Of a stretch of 64,000 nucleotides of DNA, positions 34,472 to 52,439 are shown in pieces. The DNA is from Linum tenue. Its lineage: Eukaryota; Streptophyta; Magnoliopsida; Malpighiales; Linaceae. Below the pieces are notes generated by a model, which made no database searches, was not told the origin of the DNA, and saw only the letters and a list, made by a program, of their open reading frames with translations. The position numbers and the translations under genes are program-made. Where the stretch lies: positions 27,111,811 to 27,175,810 of the forward strand of contig CAMGYJ010000003.1 of assembly GCA_946122785.1 (NCBI GenBank), read 5' to 3'. Positions within the stretch are counted from its first letter, which is position 1; every line of letters begins with the position of its first letter.

Positions 34472-35639
34472 CTCCCCTTTGGTGTTTTTGGGCAAACCTT
34501 AGAGAGGGAATTGAATTTCTCTCCAAAAACCAGCTCCCCTTTTCTCTCTCCCCGCTGTTGTCTTCATATTTGCCGAAAGTGACAAGTTCAAGGACGCGTT
34601 GGCCAGTTCACGGCCGTGAACACCTAAACGCGTTGGCCAGCTTCACTCTCCTGGGTTCACGGTTAATGGCCCCAATTCACGGTCTTACCGACCGTGAACT
34701 CACATGGCGTCAATAACCTCTGAAACCTCGCTGGACTGCTCGATGTTCACGGTTTGTGGCTCCAGTTCACGGTCTTAGGAGACCGTGAACTCCCTTGTTT
34801 GAGCGTGAACTGCGACTGCTTCCTGGACGCCTGCACTTCACTGTTGTGGGGGAATTGTCACGGTCTAGTGACCGTGGCAATTGCGTACTTCGGACTTTTC
34901 TTCGGTTTTTGTGCTTTTTAACCTCCAATTATCCCGAAACTCGTCCTCGATCCTTCCAAACGTGCTAGAAACTGAAATGTATCAAAACAAGCACAACCTA
35001 GCATGAAATATGTCGAGGAACGATGAAATACTAAGCTAAACGAATAAGAAATGAGGGGTAAAATGTGTACATTTGGGCCCGAATCAAGTTCAGCAGCCAG
35101 ACCCAACATTATACGTAGTTAGCAAACACATCAATTTTTGAGAATCCATAATTCAAAAGCTAAATAATTATTCTTCTAAATATTAATCAATCAATCTTCT
35201 AGCATGGTATTAGAGTTCTTCTAAGCCTCGGTTCTCTTTCTTGCTCTTATCTCTCGTTTAACTTCCTCTTCTCCAGTTTTTCTCCATCCTCCTATAGAGG
35301 TACACTCTTCTTCTTCTTTCGGGGACGAAGCCACACATCCTCACATTGGAGGTCACCCGTTGTCCAATGGTGCAATTCTTTACCACCACGTTTCAATTTC
35401 GAATCCCGTGAGTTCATTCTTCATACATCCTTCTGAGAATCGGGGGCAATGTCTTGTTTTTCACCCCCCCCCCCCCCCCGAATGAAGGAAATTTCTCCAA
35501 TTGGGAGCGCTCCATAGTGCTCATCATGGATGGCAAGAACAAACTCGATTTCTCAAATGGGAAAATTTATCAACCATAAGATGATTCTCCTCTGTTTGAG
35601 CCTTGGAGCCTGTTTAGCCATAAAATAAATTCAGCTTGT

Positions 35640-36990
35640 ACAACATCGATTAGTTATCAAAAGAATTCAATGGATTCATAAGGTCAACTCAACATTAGAT
35701 TTGTGACACTTACGATATGAGGATCTTGCAATGAATGGCAAGTAACAAGTCATGTGGCTAGGTCTATGGAGGCCCTTATGCTCGTTTGATTGGTGGGTAT
35801 ACCATACCACTTTCATGGCATGAGTAGCTGACTGGGTGTCTGACATGGATTGTTTACCATCCATGCCACCCAATTCAATTGGCCTACCTATTGAAAGATC
35901 TAGGTGGATGTTATAATGCCTAGAATCTCGAGCCCTGTGTCTCCTCCCTTTGGGACATGAGGTGTCAAATAGTTTCAAGGTTAACCGACCACCATGATGG
36001 TCAGCATGTCAAACCATCCTCGCCTTAAGCCATGTCACAATATCGTTTTGTTGTCTTATGGGCATGGTTTCCGTAGCTAACTAGGACATGGATGAGTATC
36101 TCAATTGGAAAATAAGGTGTTGGTAGTAGAAATCGTGAAGTCAACATGCCTTGAATTTGCATCTCTTACTTACCATGAGGTAGAGTTTGAGTAGGAAAAG
36201 TAAAGACAAGGAGACTAAGAGCCATGTTCTCTTAAGCCTCGCCAACGAGCTAGCAATGGAAGAACTGGTGGATTGGCCACATTCGAGCTAGCCAAATAAG
36301 TTAATGATAGTGTCCTTGTCCCAATCAAGTGTGGTGCTTGCCTGCTAAGTCAAGTCAGATTTGGTGGGGGGAAAATGATTCATAATTTTCAGCCTCTTGT
36401 CCTGTTTTCTACGGGAAAAAAGGGGCGATCATGATTCGGGTGATGATAAGGGGACACAAGCTTGTGTTAGTTGGTTTGCGGGCCGAGTACAGAGGTTTAG
36501 CGGCCTAGGATTACTAGCCTTAATCATTTGCATGGATTTATAACTTGAAAACTCAATCAAGAGTTTTGTTTTCGTTGATTAGGCCAGTATCAGCGCCCGC
36601 ACAAGCTTTATTCACAAAAGGAGCCGAATAGGAGAAGGAAACAAAAGACTTCCTCATGTTTTCTCCATTCAACAGTGAGTTGGGGCATTAAAAAAAGGTG
36701 ACAAATCATAAATTTTAGCATCATGTCCTGTTGGTACCTAAACAATCACTAGAGTTCCTCTAACTTGTGACTTTGTAAGCCGGGTAGGAAAAAAGGATGA
36801 GAAGGTTTATTTGGTTTGGCTTGGCGGCCTTAGAAAGAGGCACAATTTATTTGGGGGATTGTGGCAGGGCGTGTAGAAGAAAAGGTTTGGAATGAAATCC
36901 TCCAAGAGAAACAGTTCATATTTTAACCATGGATTATTTACAAGGCGAACCACTTTGTTCCCCAAACGATTTCCTTTGTCAAGGCTGCCC
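35640..36990. other. unrecognised sequence splitting the Copia gag
   Basis: Copia gag stops at about 35630 and resumes at about 37000. The 1.35 kb between has no Copia similarity I can see, no clear termini and no convincing frame. It is either a degraded insertion or gag sequence diverged beyond recognition. Confidence 0.4.
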
Positions 36991-38879
36991 TATTTTGACA
37001 GAAAGATTATATGAATGACAAAGTCATAGGTTCTTAAGGAATCTTAATGATAGTTTTAATGAAAGTAGATCCACTATTATGTCGTTTGATCATTTACCAC
37101 CTATTACCAAGATTTTTGCTTTTATGGTGCAACATGAACGTGATAATTGTCTATTATCTAAGCCACAAATTCACCAAAATCCTAATCATGTTATTGATAG
37201 TATGGCATTAAAGCATAAGGAAATCAGTATGTGGGTGTTCAAAAAACTGGTCAAGACTTAAAAAAGCCAGGAAGAAACTAGTATGTACATTCTGGGGATA
37301 TAGAGGGCATACTGAAGATGTCTGTTATAAGAAGATTGAGTATCCTCCTTGTTACCAATCTAAGAAGAAGACTAATAACCCTCGACAAACTAACAATGTG
37401 ACTATAGAGGTTGGCACCACTTCTAATTGATCAGTCACCATTAATCAATCCGATTGGATGACTCTCTTCCAACATTAGTAGAAAATGGTGAGCATAATGC
37501 AACCTGCACAGCAGTAACAACCGTTTCATCAGCGACAACAAACTTTTTATCCTTCCATTCCAACTGCTTTTCTAGGAGCATAGCAAGCCAACAGGAAGCC
37601 AACAGGTAAATATAGACAATTTCTAGCTGTTAATTTACCTTTACAACATCAATGGGTATTAGATACACCACTGACCACATAATTTTCTCTTTGTGTGTCA
37701 TCTTACAAACCAATTACTAACACCTTTTTCCATATGCCTAATGGAAATAAGATAGTAATCACTGCAATTGGTTGTGTTAAGTTTTCAAAATGATTGGTCT
37801 TACAAAATGTCTTGTTTGTACAAGCTTCCACTTTCAATATGGTTTCTGTGCGTCAGTTAGTACAAAAATCAACTATTTCCTTATGGCTTATTCTTCCTTC
37901 TATGTTATTCAGGAGTTCCCAAGTATGAGGATGAGTGGTACAACTAATTTGCTGAATAGTTTATACATCCTCCACACTCTAGCTCAAACTTCTCAACTAC
38001 AGTCCTCTCTTCAGAATCAGGTACACAACCCACAAAATCTCTTGTGGATTTTTGTACTACTCAACAAAACATAGATATTTAGCACATGTTAGGCCACTTA
38101 TCTAGTGAAAAGTTTAGATAGTTACATATCTCTTGTCCTAATGTAGCATGTAATTCTAAGTTTCACTGTACAATTTCCCCACAAGTAAAATAAAATCATC
38201 TTCCTTTTACAAATAGTACTAGTCAAATTGCTGCAGCTTCTGATTTACTGCACATTGACATATGGGGAAATGCTCTAGTGAAAACTTTCCATGGTCATTC
38301 CTACTTCTTGACTATAGTTGACCGTTTCACTAGGCATACTTGATTGTTTGTAATGAAACACAAGTATGAAACTCGTTCAATAATAATTTTATTTTTTGAA
38401 TTTGTCTCTACTTAGCTTAATTCTAAGATCAAGATCATTAGAACATACAATGGCCTGAAATTCCAAATTCCTGAGTTCAATAATACAAAAGAAACACTTC
38501 ATCAAACAACATGTGTATATACCTCCCACAAAATGGTATTGTTGAGAGGAAATATCAACACATAAAGGCAGTAACAAGAGTATACTATTATTGTATCTAC
38601 ATAGGCCACCCTACTGATACTAAGGGTTAAAGACTATACAATTTGAAAACTCACAATGTTTTCATTTCTAGAGATGTGTCTTTCTATGAGAACATCCCCT
38701 TGCATCTTCAGTCACAAAACACATACTAAGTTCCTTTTTCCTAATTTTTTCAGCTTTCTTACATGATCTGGACTTCCCATCAGTATCTCTCCATCTTTAT
38801 CTACTCTTCCCTGCTCCGATTTCCAGCTGTCTGCTTCTCGTGATCTAGAAACCATAAATCCTCCAAGCGTTCAGGATAC

Positions 38880-39186
38880 GAGCACTTCTACTATGCTATA
38901 TAGCATTGGTGCTTTAATTACAACTCAAAGTTGTACCATAACATTAAATATATAAGTTTAGGTTGTACCATAAAGCAATTTGTATCATTATGTTATGTTA
39001 CAACTTTACAACTTGAAGTTGTACCACCACATAAAGGTACAAGTTCAAGTTGTACTATAAAAGAATTTGGACAAAAAGTATAGGTACAATCTGAAGTTGT
39101 ACCATAACGTAAATGTACAATTTTAAGTTGTACCATAAAGGCAAAAACCTATAGCACCAATACTATATAGCATCGTAAAATTTCTC
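38880..39186. mobile_element. Mutator-type MITE, copy 2
   Basis: 307 bp with inverted termini: left GAGCACTTCTACTATGCTAT, right (reverse complement) GAGAAATTTTACGATGCTAT, both continuing ATAG(C/T)ATTGGTGCT. A perfect 10-bp direct repeat, ttcaggatac, flanks it at 38870-38879 and 39187-39196. It is inserted between the integrase and reverse transcriptase parts of the Copia element. Internal 'agttgtaccataa' repeats link it to copy 1 at 8679. Confidence 0.9.
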
Positions 39187-40858
39187 TTCAGGATACTTCT
39201 TTTCTACCTATTACAACTGCAACAAGTTCTATTTCTCGACTACTGAGGAAATGAACTAGGATAGTTGTCAAACCTTCAAAACTAAAAGACAACAAGTGTT
39301 ATTTGATCAGTAGTACTTCAGTTTCTCATACTGATCCCTGCTTTTTCATCCAAAACAGCCATAGTTATATCTCTTTAATTCCCACAAACAAGAAATTTTC
39401 ACTTGAAATCACTTTAATAGAGAATAATGGTCTTTTAAAGAAGCATCCAAATATGAGGAATGGTTAAAAACCTGTAATTTAAAGTTCACTTCTTTAGAAA
39501 AACAAAAATATGAGAAATTTTTGAACCGTCTCCTAATATAATTAGTATATAACTATCTGTTGATGTGACTTGAATTAGACTATCTGGCTACGACGACTGG
39601 AAGTCACTTGACTAGCTCACACACATCGTGTTAGTGAATCACGTAAATTCGTGTGTCGTGTTTATTCTTGTTTTTGTTATTTCTTGCTTTGTCGTTCCTC
39701 CTATTTCCTGATCCGCAGAGAAACAATCGTGACACAATCATTGGCTGTAAATGGGTATTTAGAGTTAACTACAAGCCAGATGGTGACACAGACGGATACA
39801 AAGCAAGATTAATTGCAAAAGGATAACACAAACCCCTGGTGTGCACAATCTATACACTTTTTCTCCTTTTTTTAAAATGACAACAGTCATAATTTTGTTG
39901 GCCCTAGCTTCTATTTACAATTGATTCTTAGAAGATATCAACACAACATTTCTTCATGGAGGCCTCAATAAAGAGATCTACATGATGCAACCTTCTGATA
40001 TGAAAGTTACATCTGCTGACAAAAATAAAGTATGCAAATTAGTGAAATCACTTTATGGATAAAAACAAGCTATTCGTCAATGGTTTGCTAAGCTTGATAC
40101 AACTCTGAAATCTCTAGGTTATAAAAAAAATCACATAGTGATTACTCTTTGTTATCTAAAAAGTCATCAAACACATTTACAACACACCTTGTATATGTAG
40201 ATGACATCGTTCTTACCAGAAATAGTAATGTGGAGATCGAAATGGTGTCACAAACTCTATAGTTTGCCATTACCATCAAATATCTAGGTAAACTTTAGTA
40301 CATCTTTGGCCTAAAATCTCTAGAACAACTTTTGGAATCCGTCTTTGCTAAAGAAAGCAGGCCTTAGACATTCTATCTGACACTGGATTCCTTGCTTCCA
40401 AACCTACAACTACTCCATCAATTCCTGCTACCCACCTACCTTGTGCTGAAGGAAAACCACCAAATGCAACATATCATAGCATCTATAGAACCCTTATTGG
40501 TTGTTTTCAACGCCTTTGTTTATCATACCTGACAAATGCTATATTGTTAATAAGCTTAGCCAATTTGTCGATACTCGTACCACAACACATGAGTTAGCCA
40601 CACATAGACTCCTGTGTTACCTAAAAACTACTCCTGCTAAGGGCTTATGCTATCTTGCTAAATCTACTATACGACTTACTACTTTATTAGACTTTGAATG
40701 GGCTAGATGTCCAGACACACCACGCACGATGATTAGTAATGGGGTTTTTGTGCTTTCTTAGGTCAAGCACTCATCAGCTGGTGCAAAGAAGAAGCAGACA
40801 GTTAGCATATCCTCATCAGAAGCAAAATATCGAGCCTTGGCAGACACCTCTCAATAGG

Positions 40859-41119
40859 GCCGGTTCTAAAACTTTGGAGGCCCTGTTCTGTAAACAAAAT
40901 GTGGCACAAATTATTTTTTCAAAATATATAATAAAATATAAAAAAGCATCAATCAATCAATAAAAATTATTCTATTATTTAAAGATAATATCTATATAAA
41001 GCTCGAAGGGGGTATTCTACAACCGGTAATTACAAATATTATATAAAGCTCACAAATTCATTATTACCTCTTACCACTAATCTACAATTGTCATGTAATT
41101 GCTTATATATTATATAAAG
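40859..41119. other. AT-rich flank; possible hAT terminus
   Basis: Directly after the Copia remnant, TAGGGCCGGTTCTAAAACTT resembles the end of a common plant hAT MITE, but no partner end was found. The rest is AT-rich. Confidence 0.3.
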
Positions 41120-41884
41120 GGGTTAATACCTTATTTTGGCCCGAACTATGACCATATAATCAACTTTGGCCCGTGGTTTCAGAAATTAACATCCTGGCCT
41201 CAACTATGCAGCATATAAACTCAATTGGCCCGACACATAGTTTGACCGTCAATGTTGACCGTTAGTCAACACGCTTATGTCATTGCCTAGTCAGCCTAAA
41301 AATCATTAAAAAATGCAAATTCAAATTATTTTTCTAATTTTTCTTATTTATTATCAAATTAACCAAAAATACATTAAAAAAAACATAAAATAAATTTGAT
41401 TTTTTATTTTTTGGATAATTTGAAAAATGATAAATTTTATTAATTAACCACAAATTATCAAATTATTTTATATTTTTAAAAATTCCCACAAAAATATAAT
41501 TTATATCATAATTTTTAAATTTATAAAATTTAATTTGATAATTTTTGGTTAATTTATAAAATTTATCATTTTCAAATATCCCAAAAAAAATTATTTAATA
41601 TTTTTAGAATTTTATTTTTTGGTTAATTGGAAAATGATAAATAATAGAAATTAGGAAAATAATTTGAATTTGAATTTTTTTAATGATTTTTAGGCTGACT
41701 AGGCAATGACATGGCATGTTGACTAACAGTCGACGGAGTTGACCGTCCAAATTGACGGTCAAATTATGTGTCGGGCCAATTGAGTCTATATGCCGCATAG
41801 TTGATGCCAGGATGTTCATTTCTGAAACCATGGGCCAAAGTTGATTATATGGTTATAGTTCGGGCCAAAATAAGGTATTAACCC
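41120..41884. mobile_element. long-TIR Mutator-type element
   Basis: 765 bp. The ends pair over roughly 180 bp, starting GGGTTAATACCTTATTTTGG on both strands. A perfect 9-bp duplication, tatataaag, is at 41111-41119 and 41885-41893. The interior is very AT-rich, partly self-complementary, and non-coding. Confidence 0.92.
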
Positions 41885-42391
41885 TATATAAAGCTCACAA
41901 ATTCAGCGTTATCTCTTCATTTTTTTTAGGGGGTTTTTTTTTTGACGGGTGCGTTATCTCTTCATTATTTGCATACACTATTGTTTTATAGGGTAAGTTG
42001 TTTTTTATATAACAATTTAATCAAATTTTATATTTTTATTTACTTGACTTCATCATTAGACCAAATTTTTTTTGTAACACTTATTTATAAAGTAAGTTAT
42101 TATTTTGTATAACAGTTTAGTACACTGTAAAACTTATAAAGGAATTTTTATACATAAGTTAAGTTAATGTGTGATGTATGTCTTTCGTAATGATTAAGAC
42201 ACTACGTACGTAAAACTTATGGAGTTATTTTACTCTAATAATTTTAGCGAATTATTTTATTTCAACCAAATCATTAAAGCTTATGGAGAGATGATTATAG
42301 TTATGTAGTGCCAAGTGAAATGAGGCATGTTACATAGAGAAAGTAAAACCTGGACACCGAAAAGGAGGTTTCCACCCAACGCATGCTCTGA
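41885..42391. other. AT-rich sequence, nothing recognised
   Basis: No gene or terminus found. 'tataaagctcacaaattca' occurs both before the Mutator element (about 41042) and directly after it, hinting at an old local duplication. Confidence 0.35.
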
Positions 42392-42407
42392 ATCCTTTAA
42401 GTTAACC

Positions 42408-42642
42408 GCCAAAGGTAATATAGTCTAGCGGTGAAACCGTTGGTCTGGTTGGCTCAGGATGTGAGAGGTCCTGAGTTCGATCCCCAGCGGCGCTGTTTGT
42501 GTATTCCTGGAGGCATGCCTGAGTGCCGGGGACGAAGTCTCCCGATATTGTGTGTTATACAGGTGCTCTCCAGGTTTAGTAGATCACGCTGTCACAAAGT
42601 GGCATGTGGGGTTGAGGTTACTGGGTTATAAAAAAAAAAAAA
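42408..42642 (+). mobile_element. tRNA-derived SINE with 16-bp target duplication
   Basis: A Pol III promoter is visible: box A-like TAGTCTAGCGGTG near 42421 and box B-like GAGTTCGATCC near 42473. The body ends in a run of A (about 42629-42642). Flanking repeats are atcctttaagttaacc (42392-42407) and atccttcaagttaacc (42643-42658), 15 of 16 identical. A non-coding, recent-looking insertion, distinct from the shorter SINE at 2131. Confidence 0.88.
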
Positions 42643-42658
42643 ATCCTTCAAGTTAACC

Positions 42659-43567
42659 ATGCAGATGATAACTTGCGAGTTACCACATAATAAACCATTA
42701 ATTATTGGATGAGAGAGGCAGCATCTGAGAGCATCACCAAGTGCTAGAAGCTGAATGATTAAAGCATCATCAATATAATATTTAAAAAAATAATCACAAA
42801 AACAGCCAAACCATCGGAATGTCCACCTGCTCATCACCACAAACTAATAATTATAATAAAACAAAGAAAAAAAAATAATTATAATAAAACAAAGAAACAA
42901 ACACCAACGAAAAGCATCTTAGAAGCTTGACTAATCGCACAACGACGATTCTAAACATCAATTCCTTTGATAGCTTTACTAGCTGGCTTAGTCAGAAGTT
43001 AAATCCACCGAAAGGTCCGAGTTGAGATCCTAATAAATGAGTGTTTGCTATGTATTAAAGCTCACTAACTGATCCATTGAAACCAAATAAAAGTATGATC
43101 ATTTTCTACCCCAAGAAAAAATAAGAGTATGATCATTGAGTACATCAACTGTATGAACTCAACTCAAAATTGAAAAATAATAAGCTTTGAGAATGACAGA
43201 AGACGTGTTTATAAACTTTATGATCACACACTCACACCAACAAAAAAATTACATATAAAAGACCCCCCTTATGAACAAACGAGTTCCCAGAATTCTCCCT
43301 GCTGTACAAACCAATTCCAACTGTTTAGGCAGTTCAGTATTACCTATCGACAAGAAAAAAATAGTAGTTCTCTGCACACATATACCAATCTCTTATATAT
43401 CTCTCCTTTCTTTTTTCAACCCTTACAATTGGCGGGCAAGGGCGCCCCTTATCGATCCTGGCTCATACTATAGACACAAGATGGTTAAACAAGTGAACCA
43501 ACTCTTTCTTTTACCATCACAACGATGACAATAGACCCACCACCAAGGGAAGGGCAGGCACAGCACC
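42659..43567. other. 3' flank of the Raf-like kinase gene
   Basis: Downstream of the minus-strand kinase stop codon. The 3' untranslated region should occupy the part next to 43568. No other gene or transposon terminus is seen; AT-rich with short homopolymers. Confidence 0.5.
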
Positions 43568-49228
<5,661 letters not shown>

Positions 49229-50889
49229 CAAGGTTAAGCAAACCAGCAACGTGAGACTTCGAGGAATGCCATATCAGTACAAAAGCAGATCCGTGGATGA
49301 GCAGAAACTTCCCACGCAAAATGACATCTCTACTGTAACAGAAAAAAAAGCCTCTGCTCGTAAGTCTCCTGTTAAGCTGATAGGAACGAAATTTGACTAC
49401 AGAGTAGAGCTGCGAGCTCACTCCTCCATGGCTATGACTAGGACATCAATTTGACTTGACAAAATGCACAGACCAAGTTAATCTCAGGATGGAAATTATT
49501 CAACTTCCTTGGGAAAAAGACCCCAAGAAAGCAAAAGCTGATCACAACAAATTAGAGAAAAACAAGCTGATCATTCACTCAAGTCAAAGATTTTTTACAT
49601 CCCACCGTCTTCATTCAGCTCCCTAGCCAGGTTGAACTACAAATCACAAGGCGAAATTCAAACTAAAAACATCGGTCAACCAGAGCGAAGCAGATCAAGC
49701 CTCGCTGAGCTGTAAATCTGACTAACCCGATAATCCCAATTCAATGATTTCAAGTGACACAAAAAATTCTCCAAAATACCCTAAATTTCACTTCCAATCC
49801 AATCTTCCCGGGAGGGACAGAGGCCTGAGCCAGATGGAATCAGTGATCTCGTCGCCAGTAGCAGACACCCAATACAAATAAAACTTAAATCGGAGGGAAA
49901 TTGAACTCAAAAAGAACTTCGGAAGGCATAAGTGAAGTACTTGTACCTGAGGAACACAGTAATCTTTTCGACTGAGCTCAGCGGAGGAGAAGCAGATAAA
50001 TCGGGAAGACAAGTCTACTCCTTTTGAATGTGTTTTGAGTTGAACATTAGGAGGAAGAAGACACCAAAATTAATTTTCCCATCAAAGGATGAAAGAAATG
50101 GAAATACAAATAAAATAACTTGGTTGGATGATATGATGGTCTCCGTGGCTGGTTTTCTCGGCTACTTGCTTATGTGACTTGCATAAATGAATAGGGCAGA
50201 AAATCCATATATAATGGTGGAGAATTAAATATATATTTTTTAATATTTTTAATTGTTTTTATCTTTTTTATTTTATTTTTCATAGATGGAACGAGTTCGT
50301 TATGCTTTACAAAATTATATTCATTTTCAATATTTTTGAGAAAAATCCACACCTCTCATTATCAACTCCATACCATATGATATCTTCTTCGTTTTTAAGT
50401 CATGATATATGGGATCTACAAATTTCTGGGTGTAAGAAAAACACGGGACCATACTATACCACCCTAATATGTGGATTGGTTTCTTGGTACGCGAACATAC
50501 TATATAGTATGATTGTATGAATACCAATCCATACCATATGGTATGGACTGGTAAAAAACCCCAATTTTTTGTTCTAAAAATATATCAAAGTGTATATCAT
50601 TTTTCAATAACACAATTAATTTGATCTACTTGTGCAAAAAAAAAAAAATCTGACTTAAAACGAGAGAGAAATCGTCTATTAAAAATTAGAGGGGAGGGGA
50701 AAAGATTGAAGGCTTTCTATAGGAGAGTGAGGGTTGCTTGATGCAATAATAGTCACTTTCACACAAAATGTCTAATTTTGTCAAAAATTTTAACTAAATT
50801 ATCTTACACGTTGACTGGCCTGACGACTTTGTTGACTTGACGTTTCGTAACAACATTATAAGATTGAATTAACTGAAATTTTTGGTGCA
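49229..50889. other. 5' region and upstream flank of the kinase gene
   Basis: The 5' untranslated region and probably an untranslated exon lie in about 49229-50040 (minus-strand transcription). A candidate promoter is upstream of 50040, but no firm element was identified. 50360-50560 has imperfect palindromic 'accatatggtatgg' motifs. The remainder is AT-rich. Confidence 0.45.
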
Positions 50890-52436
50890 AAATAGAGTGC
50901 ATGGGGCTCTCTAACCCTTATTCATTAACTAGATGAGGGGTTTGTATCCCAATAGAGTCGAAAGACAACCAATAGCACAAAGTGGGACTCGGGTTCGTAA
51001 GTAGGTGAACCCTTACTGACACGCTACGATACAACTCCTAACAATTGCCATGTGTAACCAATGAACGGGACTGCAGTATAGTGACACAAGTAATAAATAT
51101 TGAATCCACGGGTCTCTAGAGTTACTATTACTCAGCTTCAGTTCATTATCTAGCAAACCAGATTAAGATTTGATTTACTAAACTACTCTACAAGCTAAAC
51201 TAGGTAAAACTACTAATTACAGGTTGGGAACTCACTTAGGTATGATTCCCCCTAGCTCCTCAATTAGGTCCAAATTGTAATTTCCTTTCGGTTTTTTTAC
51301 TATTGTAGAAGATCCTAAATTAGCTTGGAATCTCTTAAGCTGACCAAAACCCTCTTAGACAGATTATCCGGCAGACGACTAGACTTCGCTAGGATAGAAT
51401 GCTGAGGCGATTCACACAGATCTCCACTACGTGGAATGAATTTCAGTACAAAGCAGTGAATTATCTGACTCTCGCACAATCAATTCACTCCTATCCATTG
51501 AAGAAGCTCTATCAACCTAACTGGATTCTATCTATCATAGGTTAAAGCAGAAATTAAGAGAATTTGATCAAGATTCAATTGACTCAATAAATCATGCATC
51601 AATCGATTATAATCAAACAATATAGCATCCAAAACTTCATATAAGAAAGATCCTAACACATGGAACTAGGTTTCCTCAAGACCTAAGTGAAGGGAAGTTA
51701 CTCCATAGAGAAGAGAGAGATTGCAGAAATCTTATCTAGATCTTCAATCTCCATCTCCAAGCTTGATTCCCGAGCTCCAATGGCGAAGAAATCCTCCAAA
51801 ATAGCTCCAAGAATGCTCCCAAGTAGCTCTCTCTCTCTCTCTAGTGTTCGTCCCTTGGGTGTTTGGGAACCAAAACCCAGCTCTCTCTCTCTAAAATCGC
51901 AGAAATCAGATTTATACAAGAGCAGGGGCAGAAACATGGTCGTGTTTGGTCCCGCCCGTGTTTTGAATTCCCTTCAGCAGTTTTCACAAGAGAGGCTCGA
52001 CATAAAAAACACTGGCAGGTGCCATATGAAACACGGTCGTGCTTTAGGAGGGCCTGCCTGTGTTTCTTCCTCCGAACTTTTTCCACTATATTCGATACTT
52101 CGTTTCTCCCTCGTCTAGACTCTAAATCAGTAGTCGTTTGATCCCAGACGCTCGTAGTCTCGTCCTCTTTCTTTTCATGACAAGATTACATGATTATTTT
52201 TCCATAAAATGAGGTAGAAATCCATTCTTCTTCAGGTCATGCCAGAGTTTCTTCTCCCGGATCGCCAATTGATCTTCGATTGACTTGAAACTTGCACCTA
52301 TGCTTCACTTTACATGATGGGACCTGAAATGTGACAAAGGAACACAACCTAGCATAAAATAGGCCAAAGTATGATAAACACCAAGCTAAACAATCAAGGA
52401 ATGAGGGGTAAAAACATGTGCAGATTTAGTGTTATC
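50890..52436. mobile_element. CT-rich non-coding repeat element, copy B
   Basis: Same family and orientation as 32614-35096 (see shared blocks there). The right end reads ...AGATTTAGTGTTATCA; the minus strand thus begins TGATAACACTAAAT, a TG-start like that of LTR-type repeats. Its CT-run is short (51828-51842). Boundaries are approximate and there is no coding frame. Confidence 0.5.
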
Positions 52437-52439
52437 ACT

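Larger units (their letters stand above)
35205..40858 (+). mobile_element. Copia LTR retrotransposon, decayed, 3' end missing
   Basis: The primer site TGGTATTAGAG (35205-35215) follows an LTR end ...TAGCA. Domains follow in order: gag N-terminus (35395-35630, GNFSNWERSIVLIMDGKNKL), gag middle (37050-37180, SFDHLPPITKIFAFMVQHER), and a zinc-knuckle remnant with one Cys replaced (about 37290, CTFWGYRGHTEDVC). Next come integrase (38250-38480, LLHIDIWGNA ... FLTIVDRFTRHT), reverse transcriptase (39740-40210, FFKMTTVIILLALASIYN; KVCKLVKSLYG; VDDI) and RNase H (40400-40858, NGLDVQTHHAR region and SSEAKYRALADTS). Many stops and frameshifts. No 3' LTR is seen; the match ends abruptly at about 40858. 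Confidence 0.88.

Noticed and set aside
35464..35479. Run of 16 C in the Copia gag considered as a functional signal
   Set aside because: The sister copy (near 13824) has only five C; this is simple homopolymer expansion or read error.
50340..50560. Palindromic 'accatatggtatgg' motifs considered as a MITE
   Set aside because: No matching termini or target duplication could be fixed.
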